Shown here: one piece after another, positions 1-8,251 of the stretch
Layout of the letters: each line of letters starts with the position of its first letter
How positions within the stretch are numbered: position 1 is the stretch's first letter
NCBI RefSeq assembly: GCF_020535565.1
Contig: NZ_CP084758.1
Span: forward strand, 1,825,501-1,889,500
Reading direction: 5' to 3'
DNA: 64,000 bases
From: Shinella sp. XGS7
GTDB lineage: Bacteria; Pseudomonadota; Gammaproteobacteria; Burkholderiales; Burkholderiaceae_C
The notes under the pieces: generated by a model
What the model was told of the DNA's origin: nothing
Databases searched by the model: none
The model's input: the letters and a program-made list of their open reading frames with translations, nothing else
Translations under genes and position numbers: made by a program

Positions 1-864
1 GGGGGTGCAGGTGGTGATGCCGCCGGACAGGGTGACATGGGGCGCCACGTCCGAGCAGGGGTGAGGGCGGCCGCTGAGTTCCAGGGTGCGCAGCACGGCG
101 CGGGCAAAGGTCATGGCGCCGGAGCGCGGCGTGCCGGGCAGGATCAGGGCGAATTCCTCGCCGCCATAGCGCGCGGCGCAGTCGCGCGGGCGCCGGCAGG
201 TCTGGCGCAGCAGGCCGGCCATATGCTGCAGGCAGACATCGCCCTCCACATGGCCCAGGCTGTCGTTATAGCCCTTGAAATGGTCGATGTCGCACAGCAC
301 CAGGGTCAGGGGTTGCTGCTCGCGCCGCGCGCTGGCGATTTCCTGCTGCAGACGGTCGTCGAAGGCCCGGCGGTTCATCAGGCCGGTGAGCGCGTCTTCC
401 TGGCTCAGGCGGGAAAGCTGCTCATTGTTGGCGCGCAGCTCGTCGGAGAGCTCGATCAGGCGGGTCTGCATGCGGCGCAGGCGCTGCATGGCGCGCAGCT
501 TGGCGTGCAGCACGGTGGTGGAGACGGGTTTGACCAGATAGTCATCGCCGCCGGACTCGATGCCCTGCCAGAGATCCTGGTCCTGGTCGCGGCTGGAGAG
601 AAAGATGATGGGCGTCCAGCCCCCGGTCTCCTCCGCGGCGCGCAGCTGGCTGGCGGTCCAGTAGCCGTCGCGGCCAGGCATCTCCACGTCCAGCAGCACC
701 AGATCGGGCCGGTTCTGGGCGAACTGGGCCAGGGCGCTCTCGGCGGAATCGGCCTCCAGGGCCTGGTGGCCGGCGGCGCTGAGCTGGGCGACCAGCACCT
801 TGCGGGTGCTGAGCTGGTCATCGACCACCAGCACGCGCAGCGGGGGCAGGGAGGCGGGCAACAT
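1..864 (-). CDS. Response regulator with GGDEF output (diguanylate cyclase), 3' end missing
   Basis: Reads off the left window edge, so the C-terminus is missing (288 codons visible). Residues 9-125 form a receiver: acidic pair D15/D16, phospho-acceptor D59 in LLDVEMP, K112 before P. A coiled linker (about 125-155) leads to a GGDEF domain with the variant but active-type motif GGEEF at 234-238. Five residues upstream lies RPRD (225-228), the RxxD inhibitory site, so product feedback is expected. This WspR/PleD-like arrangement should make cyclic-di-GMP when phosphorylated. The start ATG follows a GGAG about 11 nt upstream. It diverges from the REC-CheX gene on the other strand. Confidence 0.9.
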   Translation of the reverse strand, partial: MLPASLPPLRVLVVDDQLSTRKVLVAQLSAAGHQALEADSAESALAQFAQNRPDLVLLDVEMPGRDGYWTASQLRAAEETGGWTPIIFLSSRDQDQDLWQGIESGGDDYLVKPVSTTVLHAKLRAMQRLRRMQTRLIELSDELRANNEQLSRLSQEDALTGLMNRRAFDDRLQQEIASARREQQPLTLVLCDIDHFKGYNDSLGHVEGDVCLQHMAGLLRQTCRRPRDCAARYGGEEFALILPGTPRSGAMTFARAVLRTLELSGRPHPCSDVAPHVTLSGGITTCTP

Positions 865-974
865 GGGAGGGATGGCTCCGACCGGGGCAGCGGCGGCAGT
901 TGATTATGGGCTGGGGGCTTGCCGGTGGTGGGAGGGTTTTTGCTAGCCCTGGAGCCCGCGGCGCGGGGCCATGC

Positions 975-1001
975 TCAAGTCTGGCTGCCGCCGGTCGATA
1001 A
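975..1001 (+). promoter_or_regulatory. Sigma-28 (FliA) type promoter for the REC-CheX operon
   Basis: TCAAGTCT (975-982), an 11-nt spacer, then GTCGATAA (994-1001). Against the enteric FliA consensus TAAAGTTT-N11-GCCGATAA this is 6/8 and 7/8 with the exact spacing. It lies about 60 nt before the REC-CheX start and points into it. If real, the phosphatase/receiver pair is a late flagellar gene set. Confidence 0.6.
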
Positions 1002-1061
1002 GAGACCCAGGTGCTGCGCGGCGGCCGGTTGAGGACTGGGTGAAAGCCCGGTGGTAGTTCC

Positions 1062-2033
1062 ATGAACGATACAACCCATCTCGAGGCCAAGGTGCTGCTG
1101 CTGGACCAGGATCCGGAGCAGTGCCGCCTGCTTTCGGAGTTCTGTGCCTCGGTGGGCCTGCTGCCCCTGCTGCGCACGGCGCATGACGCACTGGCCAGCC
1201 TGTCCCAGCACAAGGATCTGGCCGGCGTGCTGCTGGCCGAGGACATGCCCTGTGACAGCGGCGACGCGGTGGCCCTGGCCCAGGCCATCCACCGCCAGCG
1301 GCCCGAGCTGCCCATCATCCTGCGGCGCAGCAGCGCCCGCGGCTTCAGCCCCAACGAGCAGGCGGCCGTGGCCTACAGCTGGAACACCGGCGATATGGAG
1401 CAGCTGCGCAGCCATGTGGAGCGCTGCATCTTCAGCCTGCGCTATCCCATTGCCCTGGTGGAGGGCATCGTGGAGCTGACCTTGAGCGCGCTCAAGTCCA
1501 TGTTCCCGCACGCGGGGGTGAGCAATGAGTCGCCCTATGTGGTGCACGATCGCATCATCCACGGCGAGGTCTCCACCCTGATCCCCATCGAGAGCACCTG
1601 GTGCCGCGGCTACATGATGCTGCAGACCGAGGAGAGCGCCCTGCGCCAGGGCCTGATCCAGGGCTTTGGCTATGCGGGCGTGGGGGGCGACCTGAACTTC
1701 CGCGAGCTCAACAATATGCTGGGCGAGACCACCAATCTGATCTGGGGCGCCTTCAAGAACCGCTACATCCCGCCCGAGGCCTTTGCCAACCAGCAGACCC
1801 AGGTGCCCATCGTGATCAACCACGCGCACAAATACATCTCCTTCGGCTCGCCCGATCCGCAGCTGTGCATCCGCTACCAGCTCAGCGACGCGGCCCGGCC
1901 CGGCATGTCGGCCCTGACCATCGTGCAGCGCTTCATCTTCAATCTGCACTGGTCGCCGGAGGACTTTGCGCAGTTCTCGGCCGGCACGGCCGGCTCGGGC
2001 GGCGGCGGCACCGGCGAGCTGGAGTTTTTCTGA
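1062..2033 (+). CDS. Pseudo-receiver fused to a CheX-type chemotaxis phosphatase domain
   Basis: 323 aa. The first 130 residues fold like a receiver but look inactive: the position of the phosphorylated aspartate is alanine (LLAEDMP) and the conserved lysine near residue 110 is absent. Residues about 145-310 carry the CheC/CheX/FliY phosphatase signature, LGETTNLIWG with the E-x-x-N pair, followed by a proline about 24 residues later. CheX-type enzymes dephosphorylate CheY-P. The C-terminus is a glycine-rich tail ending in EFF. The next gene is a single-domain receiver 54 bp downstream, the obvious candidate substrate. A sigma-28-like promoter precedes it. Confidence 0.85.
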   Translation: MNDTTHLEAKVLLLDQDPEQCRLLSEFCASVGLLPLLRTAHDALASLSQHKDLAGVLLAEDMPCDSGDAVALAQAIHRQRPELPIILRRSSARGFSPNEQAAVAYSWNTGDMEQLRSHVERCIFSLRYPIALVEGIVELTLSALKSMFPHAGVSNESPYVVHDRIIHGEVSTLIPIESTWCRGYMMLQTEESALRQGLIQGFGYAGVGGDLNFRELNNMLGETTNLIWGAFKNRYIPPEAFANQQTQVPIVINHAHKYISFGSPDPQLCIRYQLSDAARPGMSALTIVQRFIFNLHWSPEDFAQFSAGTAGSGGGGTGELEFF

Positions 2034-2087
2034 ATCCGTGAATGATTGAACGCGGGCGTGCATGGCGCCCGCCCTGGGAGTCTTGAT

Positions 2088-2459
2088 ATGGCAAATGTTC
2101 TGGTCGTCGACGACTCCAGCACCATGCGCGAGATCGTGGCCAGCTTTCTGACCCAGAACGGCTTCGAGGTGGCGCTGGCCACCGATGGCCGCGACGGCCT
2201 GGATCAGCTGCGGCGCGACCCCGGCATCCGCCTGGTGGTCAGCGACATCAATATGCCCAATATGGACGGCCTGACCATGGCCGAGAAGATACGCACCGAG
2301 CTGGGCAACAAGGAGGTGCGCATCGTGATGCTCACCACCGAGGACAACGCCGTGATGCGCAGCCGCGGCCGCGAGATCGGCGTCACCGGCTGGATCGTCA
2401 AGCCCTTCAATGGCAATGCGGTGCTGGGGCCGTTCAAGAAGCTGTGCGGGATGAGCTGA
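2088..2459 (+). CDS. Single-domain response regulator (CheY-like)
   Basis: 123 aa, one receiver domain only. Acidic pair D8/D9, phospho-acceptor D53 in VVSDINMP, threonine in MLTTED, and lysine in IVKPF are all present, so it should be phosphorylatable. The start at 2088 is preceded by GGGAG with good spacing; an in-frame upstream ATG at 2046 has no such site and would add a non-family N-terminus. It sits directly after the REC-CheX gene and before a strong terminator, so the two form a bicistronic unit: a receiver with its dedicated phosphatase. Its kinase is not next to it. Confidence 0.9.
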   Translation: MANVLVVDDSSTMREIVASFLTQNGFEVALATDGRDGLDQLRRDPGIRLVVSDINMPNMDGLTMAEKIRTELGNKEVRIVMLTTEDNAVMRSRGREIGVTGWIVKPFNGNAVLGPFKKLCGMS

Positions 2460-2481
2460 GCACTCAGCCTCCGGACATGAG

Positions 2482-2518
2482 AAAGCCGCCCGGCTTGCGC
2501 GGGGCGGCTTTGGTTTTT
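2482..2518 (+). terminator. Rho-independent terminator
   Basis: Ten-base stem AAAGCCGCCC (2482-2491) pairing with GGGCGGCTTT (2502-2511), followed by GGTTTTT. It ends the REC-CheX/receiver transcript. The minus strand lacks a T-run after the stem, so it does not look designed to end metK. Confidence 0.85.
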
Positions 2519-2613
2519 GGTATGAGAGCCGCCTTGTGGTCTCCGCTCACATCCGCTGCGCGGATATGAGCGTCGCCCCGAAGCGGCTGGTCCGCCTGCG
2601 GCGGCCGCTGGCC

Positions 2614-3801
2614 TTACAGGCCAGCCGCTGCCCGCAGCGCAGCCGCTTTGTCAGTCCGCTCCCAGCTGAACTCCGGCTCTTCGCGGCCGAAGTGGCCGTA
2701 GGCCGCCGTCTTGCTGTAGATGGGGCGCAGCAGGTCCAGCATCTGGATGATGCCCTTGGGCCGCAGATCGAAGTGCTCGTTCACCAGGGCGGCGATCTTC
2801 TCGTCGGCGATGACGCCGGTGCCTTCGGTGTAGACGGTCACGTTCATGGGGCGCGCGACGCCGATGGCGTAGGCGAGCTGGATCGTGCAACGCTCGGCAA
2901 GGCCGGCGGCAACGACGTTCTTGGCGAGGTAGCGCGCAGCATAGGCGGCCGAACGGTCGACCTTGGTCGTGTCCTTGCCGGAGAAGGCGCCGCCGCCATG
3001 CGGAGCCGCGCCACCATAGGTGTCGACGATGATCTTGCGGCCGGTGAGGCCGGCATCGCCATCCGGGCCGCCGATGACGAACTTGCCCGTCGGGTTGACC
3101 AGGTACTTGGTGTCCTGCAGCCACTCCTTGGGCAACACCGGCTTGATGATCTCCTCGATGACGGCCTCGTAGAACTCGGGCTTCATCTTGTCGCCCAGGC
3201 TCATCTCGGGGGCGTGCTGGGTGGAGAGCACCACGGTGTCGATGCTGTGGGGCTTGCCGTCGACGTAGCGCACGGTGACCTGGCTCTTGGCGTCGGGGCC
3301 GAGCTTGCCGGCGTCGCCTTCGCCCTTCTTGCGGGCATCGGCGAGGAGGGCGAGGATGCGGTGCGAGTAATAGAGCGGAGCCGGCATGAGCTCGGCGGTT
3401 TCGCGGCAGGCGTAGCCGAACATGATGCCCTGGTCGCCGGCGCCTTCGTCACCCTGCTTGTCGGCGGCGTTGTCGACGCCCTGGGCGATATCATTGCTCT
3501 GCTTGTCGTAGGCGACCAGCACGGCGCAACCCTTGTAGTCGATGCCGTACTCGGTGTTGTCGTAGCCGATGCGCTTGATGGTGTCGCGCGCGACCTGGAT
3601 GTAGTCCACATGCGCATTGGTCGTGATCTCGCCGGCCAGCACCACCAGACCGGTGTTGCACAGGGTTTCGGCGGCAACGCGCGAGCGCGGGTCCTGCTGG
3701 AAGATGGCATCCAGAATGGCGTCCGAGATCTGGTCGGCCACCTTGTCGGGATGTCCTTCGGAAACGGATTCCGAAGTAAAGAGAAAATCGCTGCTCGCCA
3801 C
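2614..3801 (-). CDS. metK: S-adenosylmethionine synthetase
   Basis: 395 aa, full family length. Makes S-adenosylmethionine from methionine and ATP in the cytosol. The N-terminal [11 protein letters not shown] motif, the [12 protein letters not shown] hexapeptide region, the glycine-rich P-loop-like GGGAFSGKD and the C-terminal YGHFGR are all intact. The start is GTG at 3801, seven nt after AGGAGTG. It is divergent from the lipid A acyltransferase genes, as is common in Burkholderiales, and has its own promoter with an unusually long leader. Confidence 0.97.
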   Translation of the reverse strand: MASSDFLFTSESVSEGHPDKVADQISDAILDAIFQQDPRSRVAAETLCNTGLVVLAGEITTNAHVDYIQVARDTIKRIGYDNTEYGIDYKGCAVLVAYDKQSNDIAQGVDNAADKQGDEGAGDQGIMFGYACRETAELMPAPLYYSHRILALLADARKKGEGDAGKLGPDAKSQVTVRYVDGKPHSIDTVVLSTQHAPEMSLGDKMKPEFYEAVIEEIIKPVLPKEWLQDTKYLVNPTGKFVIGGPDGDAGLTGRKIIVDTYGGAAPHGGGAFSGKDTTKVDRSAAYAARYLAKNVVAAGLAERCTIQLAYAIGVARPMNVTVYTEGTGVIADEKIAALVNEHFDLRPKGIIQMLDLLRPIYSKTAAYGHFGREEPEFSWERTDKAAALRAAAGL

Positions 3802-3973
3802 TTTTACACTCCTAGTTGTCGGTCCATCGGCGTTGCCGGCTGGGTCAGGAGACGCGGCGAACGCTTTAGCGGCATTTGTTGAGCTTGGCAGCCCGGCGGG
3901 CTCTCGATGACTCGATAAGCAGCCGCATCGCCCCGCAAGTTGTCCAAATTAACTCGGCGACGGCCCGATTATA
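3802..3973 (-). promoter_or_regulatory. metK promoter and about 155-nt leader
   Basis: A perfect TATAAT -10 element lies on the minus strand at 3973-3968; the -35 region is weak (GCGAAA). This gives metK a leader of roughly 155 nt. The leader holds a short palindrome (AGCCCG-C-CGGGCT), a TATCGAGTCATCGAGA near-repeat and a GC-poor stretch. It does not match the SAH riboswitch core I know from Betaproteobacteria. Its function is unassigned. Confidence 0.5.
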
Positions 3974-3978
3974 GAAAA

Positions 3979-4839
3979 ATGTTGTTGGTCTTTCGCATGC
4001 TGGCGCGCTGCCCTTTGTGGCTTTTGCATGCCTTTGGTGCCCTGGCGGGGCGCCTGAGCTATGCACTCTCGCCCACCTACCGCCAGCGCTTCCAGGCCCA
4101 GGTGCGCCAGGCGGGCCTGAGCGCGGCCGAGGCCCGCCCGGCCATCGCCCAGGCCGGGCGCATGATCGCCGAGCTGCCCTGGCTCTGGCAGCGCCGCAGC
4201 GCGCTGGGTGATCTGGTGCGCTGGCAGGGCGCCGAGCTGATCGAGGCCGACCTGGCCGCCCGCCGCGGCATGGTGCTGCTCACGCCGCATATGGGCTGCT
4301 TCGAGGTCACGGCCCGGGCCTTTGCCGAGCGCTTCGGCCAGCACACGCCCGTCACCGTGCTGTTCCGCCCCGCCCGCAAGGCCTGGATGCGTGCGCTGAT
4401 GGACGGCGCCCGCGAGCGCCCGGGCCTGGCCACCGCGCCGGCCAGCCTGGCCGGCGTGCGCCAGATGCTGCGCGCCCTGCGCCAGGGCCAGGCCGTGGGC
4501 CTGCTGCCCGACCAGGTGCCGCCTGAAGGCCTGGGCGTCTGGGCGCCCTTCTTCGGCCGCCCGGCCTACACCATGACCCTGGCCGCCAAGCTGGCCATGC
4601 AAAGCGGTGCGCCTTTGATTCTGATCTGGGGCGAGCGCCTTTCGGGCGGTCGCGGCTACGTGATCCATGTGGAGCGCGGCCCCGCCCTGCCGCCGGTGGC
4701 CACGCCCGAGGCCGCGGCCACCCTGATCAACCAGGCCATGGAAGGCCTGATCCGCCAGGCGCCGGACCAGTACCTCTGGGGCTATCACCGCTACAAATCG
4801 CCGCGCCAGCTGGGCGCGGGCGGCGGGGAGGTGCTCTGA
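3979..4839 (+). CDS. lpxL: Lipid A biosynthesis acyltransferase (LpxL/HtrB family), first copy
   Basis: 286 aa. Inner-membrane enzyme that adds a secondary acyl chain to KDO2-lipid A. The N-terminal hydrophobic helix (about residues 1-30) is the membrane anchor. The H-x4-E catalytic motif is HMGCFE; later come the family blocks FFGRPAYTM and the C-terminal [12 protein letters not shown] at 3979 gives the usual short N-terminus; a TTG at 3940 would extend it by 13 charged residues and run across the metK -10. No clear ribosome binding site is visible. The stop shares one base with the next start (TGATG), so translation is coupled. Confidence 0.9.
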   Translation: MLLVFRMLARCPLWLLHAFGALAGRLSYALSPTYRQRFQAQVRQAGLSAAEARPAIAQAGRMIAELPWLWQRRSALGDLVRWQGAELIEADLAARRGMVLLTPHMGCFEVTARAFAERFGQHTPVTVLFRPARKAWMRALMDGARERPGLATAPASLAGVRQMLRALRQGQAVGLLPDQVPPEGLGVWAPFFGRPAYTMTLAAKLAMQSGAPLILIWGERLSGGRGYVIHVERGPALPPVATPEAAATLINQAMEGLIRQAPDQYLWGYHRYKSPRQLGAGGGEVL

Positions 4840-5726
4840 TGCTGGGACGCCTGATGAGCCGCGGCTTCATCCGCCTGATGTGGCTGCTGCACTTTCTGCC
4901 CCTGGCCTGGCTGGCGGCCCTGGGCCGGGGTCTGGGCGGCCTGCTCTGGGTGCTGGCCGGCTCGCGCCGGCGCGTGGCCCTGCGCAATCTGGAGTTGTGC
5001 TTCCCGGAAAAGAGCGAGGCCGAGCGCCGCGCCCTGGCGCGCGAGCATTTCGGCTGGCTGGGGCGCAGCCTGCTGGAGCGCGGTCTGCTCTGGTTTGCCT
5101 CGCCCGAGCGTCTGCAGCGCCTGCTGCACATCAAGGGCAATGTGCATTTCGCCGAGCAGAGCGAGGCCTCGGTGATGTGGCTGACCCCGCATTTCGTGGG
5201 CCTGGAATGGGCCAGCCCGGCCCTGATGCTCAACCAGAGCAATCCGGGCGTGAGCATCTACCAGACCCAGAGCAATGCCGTCTTCGACGCGCAGATGCTG
5301 GCCGGGCGCTCGCGCTTCGGCCAGAACGCGCTCTTCGACCGCCAGGACGGCGTGCGCCCGGTGATACGCCTCATCCGCCAGGGTTATGCCTTCGTCAACC
5401 TGCCCGACATGGACTTCGGCGCCAAGGACTCGGCCTTCGTGCCCTTCTTCGGCGTGCCGGCCTGCACCCTGCTGGCTCCCGGCCGCATGGCCTACAGCCT
5501 GAAGATGCGGGTGCAGCCGGTGATCATCACCATGCTGCCTGGCGGCCAGGGCTACGAGGTGGAGCTGGAAGAGCCCTGGGAGGACTATCCCAGCGCCGAC
5601 GCCGAGGCCGACGCGCGGCGCCTGAACCACTGGCTGGAGGCCCGCATCCGCGAGCGGCCGGCCCAGTATCTGTGGGTGCACAAGCGCTTCAAGACCCGGC
5701 CCGAGGGCGAGCCTTCGCTCTACTGA
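4839..5726 (+). CDS. Lipid A biosynthesis acyltransferase (LpxL/LpxM family), second copy
   Basis: 295 aa, a paralogue of the preceding gene. N-terminal membrane helix (about 10-35), catalytic motif HFVGLE near residue 112, a PDMDFG block and the C-terminal [10 protein letters not shown]. The two genes in tandem probably add the two secondary acyl chains to lipid A; which adds which cannot be read from sequence. It overlaps the first copy by one base and is followed 11 bp later by dapF, so lipid A and diaminopimelate/peptidoglycan supply share a transcript. Confidence 0.88.
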   Translation: MLGRLMSRGFIRLMWLLHFLPLAWLAALGRGLGGLLWVLAGSRRRVALRNLELCFPEKSEAERRALAREHFGWLGRSLLERGLLWFASPERLQRLLHIKGNVHFAEQSEASVMWLTPHFVGLEWASPALMLNQSNPGVSIYQTQSNAVFDAQMLAGRSRFGQNALFDRQDGVRPVIRLIRQGYAFVNLPDMDFGAKDSAFVPFFGVPACTLLAPGRMAYSLKMRVQPVIITMLPGGQGYEVELEEPWEDYPSADAEADARRLNHWLEARIRERPAQYLWVHKRFKTRPEGEPSLY

Positions 5727-5737
5727 GGGAGCCGGCC

Positions 5738-6628
5738 ATGCAGGGCGATAATCCGCGCATGAAAGTGCGTTTCACCAAGATGCAGGGCGCGGGCAATGAC
5801 TTTGTGGTCATCGACGCCACCGAGCAGCCCCTGAGCCTGGACGCGGCCCAGCTGCGCCGCCTGGGCGACCGCCGCTTCGGCGTGGGCTGCGACCAGATCC
5901 TGGTGATCGAGAAGAGCGCCAGCCCCGGCGTGGACTTCCGCTACCGCATCTTCAACAATGACGGCGACGAGGTGGAGCACTGCGGCAATGGCGCACGCTG
6001 CTTCGTGCGCTATGTGGCCGACAAGGGCCTTTCCGACAAGCGCAGCATCCGCGTGGAGACGGTCAACGCCCTGCTGGAGCTGCGCCTGCGCGAGGACGGC
6101 CGGGTCACGGTGGACATGGGCGCGCCGGTGTTCGAGCTGGCGCGCGTGCCCTTCGAGCCCGCGGGCCTGAGTCCGCGCCGCGAGGGCGCGCTGGCCGGCG
6201 GTTTCGAGCTCTGGCCCCTGGCGGGCCTGGACTGCGAGGTGGCGGTGCTCTCCATGGGCAATCCGCATGCGGTGCAGCGTGTGGCCGATGTGGACACGGC
6301 GCCGGTGCTGAGCCTGGGGCCGCGGGTGGAGTCGCACGCCGCCTTTCCGCGTCGGGTGAACGCCGGCTTCATGCAGATCCTGGACCGCGGCCATGTGAAG
6401 CTGCGCGTGTTCGAGCGCGGCGCGGGCGAGACCCTGGCCTGCGGCACCGGGGCCTGCGCGGCCGTGGTGGCCGGCATCCGCCTGGGCTGGCTGGACGAGC
6501 GTGTGGATGTGCAGGCCCTGGGTGGCCTGCTGACGATTGAGTGGGCCGGCCTGAGCCAGGGCCTGCAGGCACCGGTGCTGATGACGGGCCCGGCCGAGCG
6601 AGTTTTTGACGGAGAGATCACGCTGTGA
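5738..6628 (+). CDS. dapF: Diaminopimelate epimerase
   Basis: Converts LL- to meso-diaminopimelate for peptidoglycan and lysine synthesis in the cytosol. Both catalytic cysteines are present: EHCGNGARC in the first half and ACGTGAC in the second; [12 protein letters not shown] is the family N-terminal block. ATG at 5738 follows GAGGGAG with seven-nt spacing; ATG at 5759 (MKVRFTK) is the commoner family start but has no site of its own, so the first seven residues are uncertain. The stop overlaps the next GTG start by four bases. Confidence 0.95.
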   Translation: MQGDNPRMKVRFTKMQGAGNDFVVIDATEQPLSLDAAQLRRLGDRRFGVGCDQILVIEKSASPGVDFRYRIFNNDGDEVEHCGNGARCFVRYVADKGLSDKRSIRVETVNALLELRLREDGRVTVDMGAPVFELARVPFEPAGLSPRREGALAGGFELWPLAGLDCEVAVLSMGNPHAVQRVADVDTAPVLSLGPRVESHAAFPRRVNAGFMQILDRGHVKLRVFERGAGETLACGTGACAAVVAGIRLGWLDERVDVQALGGLLTIEWAGLSQGLQAPVLMTGPAERVFDGEITL

Positions 6629-7335
6629 GCATTGAGGGCATTACCGAGCAGGACATCGCCGACTTCCTGGCCAACACGCCGGGCTTCTTCGAGCGCCATG
6701 CCGAGCTGCTGGCCACGGTCCAGCTGAGCCATCCGCATGGCCAGCGGGCAATCTCGCTGCAGGAGCGTCAGGCCGAGATGCTGCGCGAGAAGATCAAGGG
6801 CCTGGAGCACAAGATCATCGAGATGATCCGCAACGGCCAGGAGAACGTCTCCATCGCCGACCGCCTGCACCGCTGGACCCTGGCCCTGATGCGCACCCAG
6901 GACCCGGCCCGCGTGCCCGCGGTGCTGCTGGAGCGCCTGCGCCATGAGTTCATGATTCCCATGGCCGGCCTGCGCCTGTGGGGCGTGGATGCGGCGCACG
7001 ATCAGGCCGAGTTCACCCAGCCGGTGAGCCAGGATGTGAAGAGCTTTGCCAACAGCCTGAACCAGCCCTATTGCGGCGTGAACTCGGGCTTCGAGGCCGC
7101 GCGCTGGCTCTCGGACGAGCAGGGCCATGGCGCCACCTCGCTGGCCCTGATCCCGCTGAGCCATGGCAAGCCCTCGCAGGCCTTCGGCCTGCTGGTGCTG
7201 GGCTCGCCCGACCCGACCCGCTACACCGCGGAGATGGGCACGGAGTTCCTGAACCGCATCGGCGAGCTGGCCAGCGCGGGCCTGGTGCGCCTGCTGCCGC
7301 CGGACGCGCTCCGCGATGGCGGCGGCGCTGACTGA
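6625..7335 (+). CDS. DUF484 family protein (GAF-like)
   Basis: 236 aa. The N-terminus (about 8-45) has the DUF484 signature, [20 protein letters not shown]; a coiled segment (about 50-75) follows and the rest is a GAF-like domain. Function is not established in the family, although it sits between dapF and xerC in very many Proteobacteria, as here. GTG start, overlapping the dapF stop (GTGA). Its 3' end overlaps xerC by 20 bp. Confidence 0.85.
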   Translation: MSIEGITEQDIADFLANTPGFFERHAELLATVQLSHPHGQRAISLQERQAEMLREKIKGLEHKIIEMIRNGQENVSIADRLHRWTLALMRTQDPARVPAVLLERLRHEFMIPMAGLRLWGVDAAHDQAEFTQPVSQDVKSFANSLNQPYCGVNSGFEAARWLSDEQGHGATSLALIPLSHGKPSQAFGLLVLGSPDPTRYTAEMGTEFLNRIGELASAGLVRLLPPDALRDGGGAD

Positions 7336-8251
7336 TCCGCTGCAGCGCTATCTGGAGCATGCGCGGGTGCAGCGCCGTCTGGCCGCGCGCACGCTGAGCC
7401 TCTACCGGGACGCGCTGCAACGTCTGCAAGCGCTGGCCGAGCAGGACGGCGTGGCGCTGCTGCAGCTGCAGCAGGCCCAGGCCCGCCGCTGGGTGGCCCG
7501 CCTGCATGGCCAGGGCCTCTCGCCGCGCAGCCTGGCGCTGGAGTTGTCGGCCTGGCGCGGCCTCTACCGCTGGCTGGGCGGCGAGCGCCTGGTGAGCCAC
7601 AACCCCATCGATGGCCTGCGCGCCCCCAAGGCCGCCAAGCCCCTGCCCAAGGCCCTGGGCGTGGACGCCGCCGTGCAACTGGCCGAGCATGCCGATGCCC
7701 AGCAGGACCCGCGCCTGGAGGCCCGGGACGCCTGCATCGTGGAGCTGCTCTACGGCTGCGGCCTGCGCGTGGGCGAGCTGGTGGGCCTGGACGCCCAGGC
7801 CTCGCGTGAGGCCCGGGGCTGGGTGGATGCGGCCGGCGGCGAGGTCCAGGTGCTGGGCAAGGGTGAGAAACGCCGCAGTGTGCCGCTGGGCCGCGCCGCC
7901 GCCCAGGCCCTGCAGGCCTGGCTGGCCCAGCGCCCGGCCCTGGCCCGGCCCGAGGAGCCCGCACTCTTCGTGGGCCGGCGCGGCGGCCGCCTGAGCGCCG
8001 ATCAGATTCGCCAGATGCTCAAGGCCCGGGCTCTTGCCGCCGGCATGCCCAGCCATGTGCATCCGCATATGCTGCGCCACTCATTTGCCTCCCATGTGCT
8101 GCAGTCCAGCGGCGATCTGCGCGCGGTGCAGGAGCTGCTGGGGCACGCCCATATCACCACCACCCAGGTCTATACCAAGCTGGACTTCCAGCACCTGGCC
8201 AAGGTTTACGACGCCGCCCATCCGCGCGCAAAGAAGAAAAGCCCCGTCTGA
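7316..8251 (+). CDS. xerC: Site-specific tyrosine recombinase XerC
   Basis: 311 aa. With XerD it resolves chromosome dimers at dif. N-terminal SAM-like core-binding domain (about 8-95) and C-terminal catalytic domain with the full set R151 (GLRVGEL), K182 (GKGEKR), H251/R254 (HMLRHS), H277 (GHAHI) and the nucleophile Y286. The operon position after dapF and DUF484 is the classic xerC location. No dif site was recognised in the window. Confidence 0.95.
   Translation: MAAALTDPLQRYLEHARVQRRLAARTLSLYRDALQRLQALAEQDGVALLQLQQAQARRWVARLHGQGLSPRSLALELSAWRGLYRWLGGERLVSHNPIDGLRAPKAAKPLPKALGVDAAVQLAEHADAQQDPRLEARDACIVELLYGCGLRVGELVGLDAQASREARGWVDAAGGEVQVLGKGEKRRSVPLGRAAAQALQAWLAQRPALARPEEPALFVGRRGGRLSADQIRQMLKARALAAGMPSHVHPHMLRHSFASHVLQSSGDLRAVQELLGHAHITTTQVYTKLDFQHLAKVYDAAHPRAKKKSPV

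Noticed and set aside
2536-3882. A 448-codon open frame opposite metK
   Set aside because: It mirrors a strongly conserved metK on the other strand; long antisense frames are expected in 70 % GC DNA. The same applies to the 652-codon frame opposite glmS and the 855-codon frame opposite 8206-10773.
4880-6628. A 582-codon plus-strand frame that includes dapF
   Set aside because: The part before 5738 is an out-of-frame reading of the second acyltransferase gene; only the dapF portion is real.
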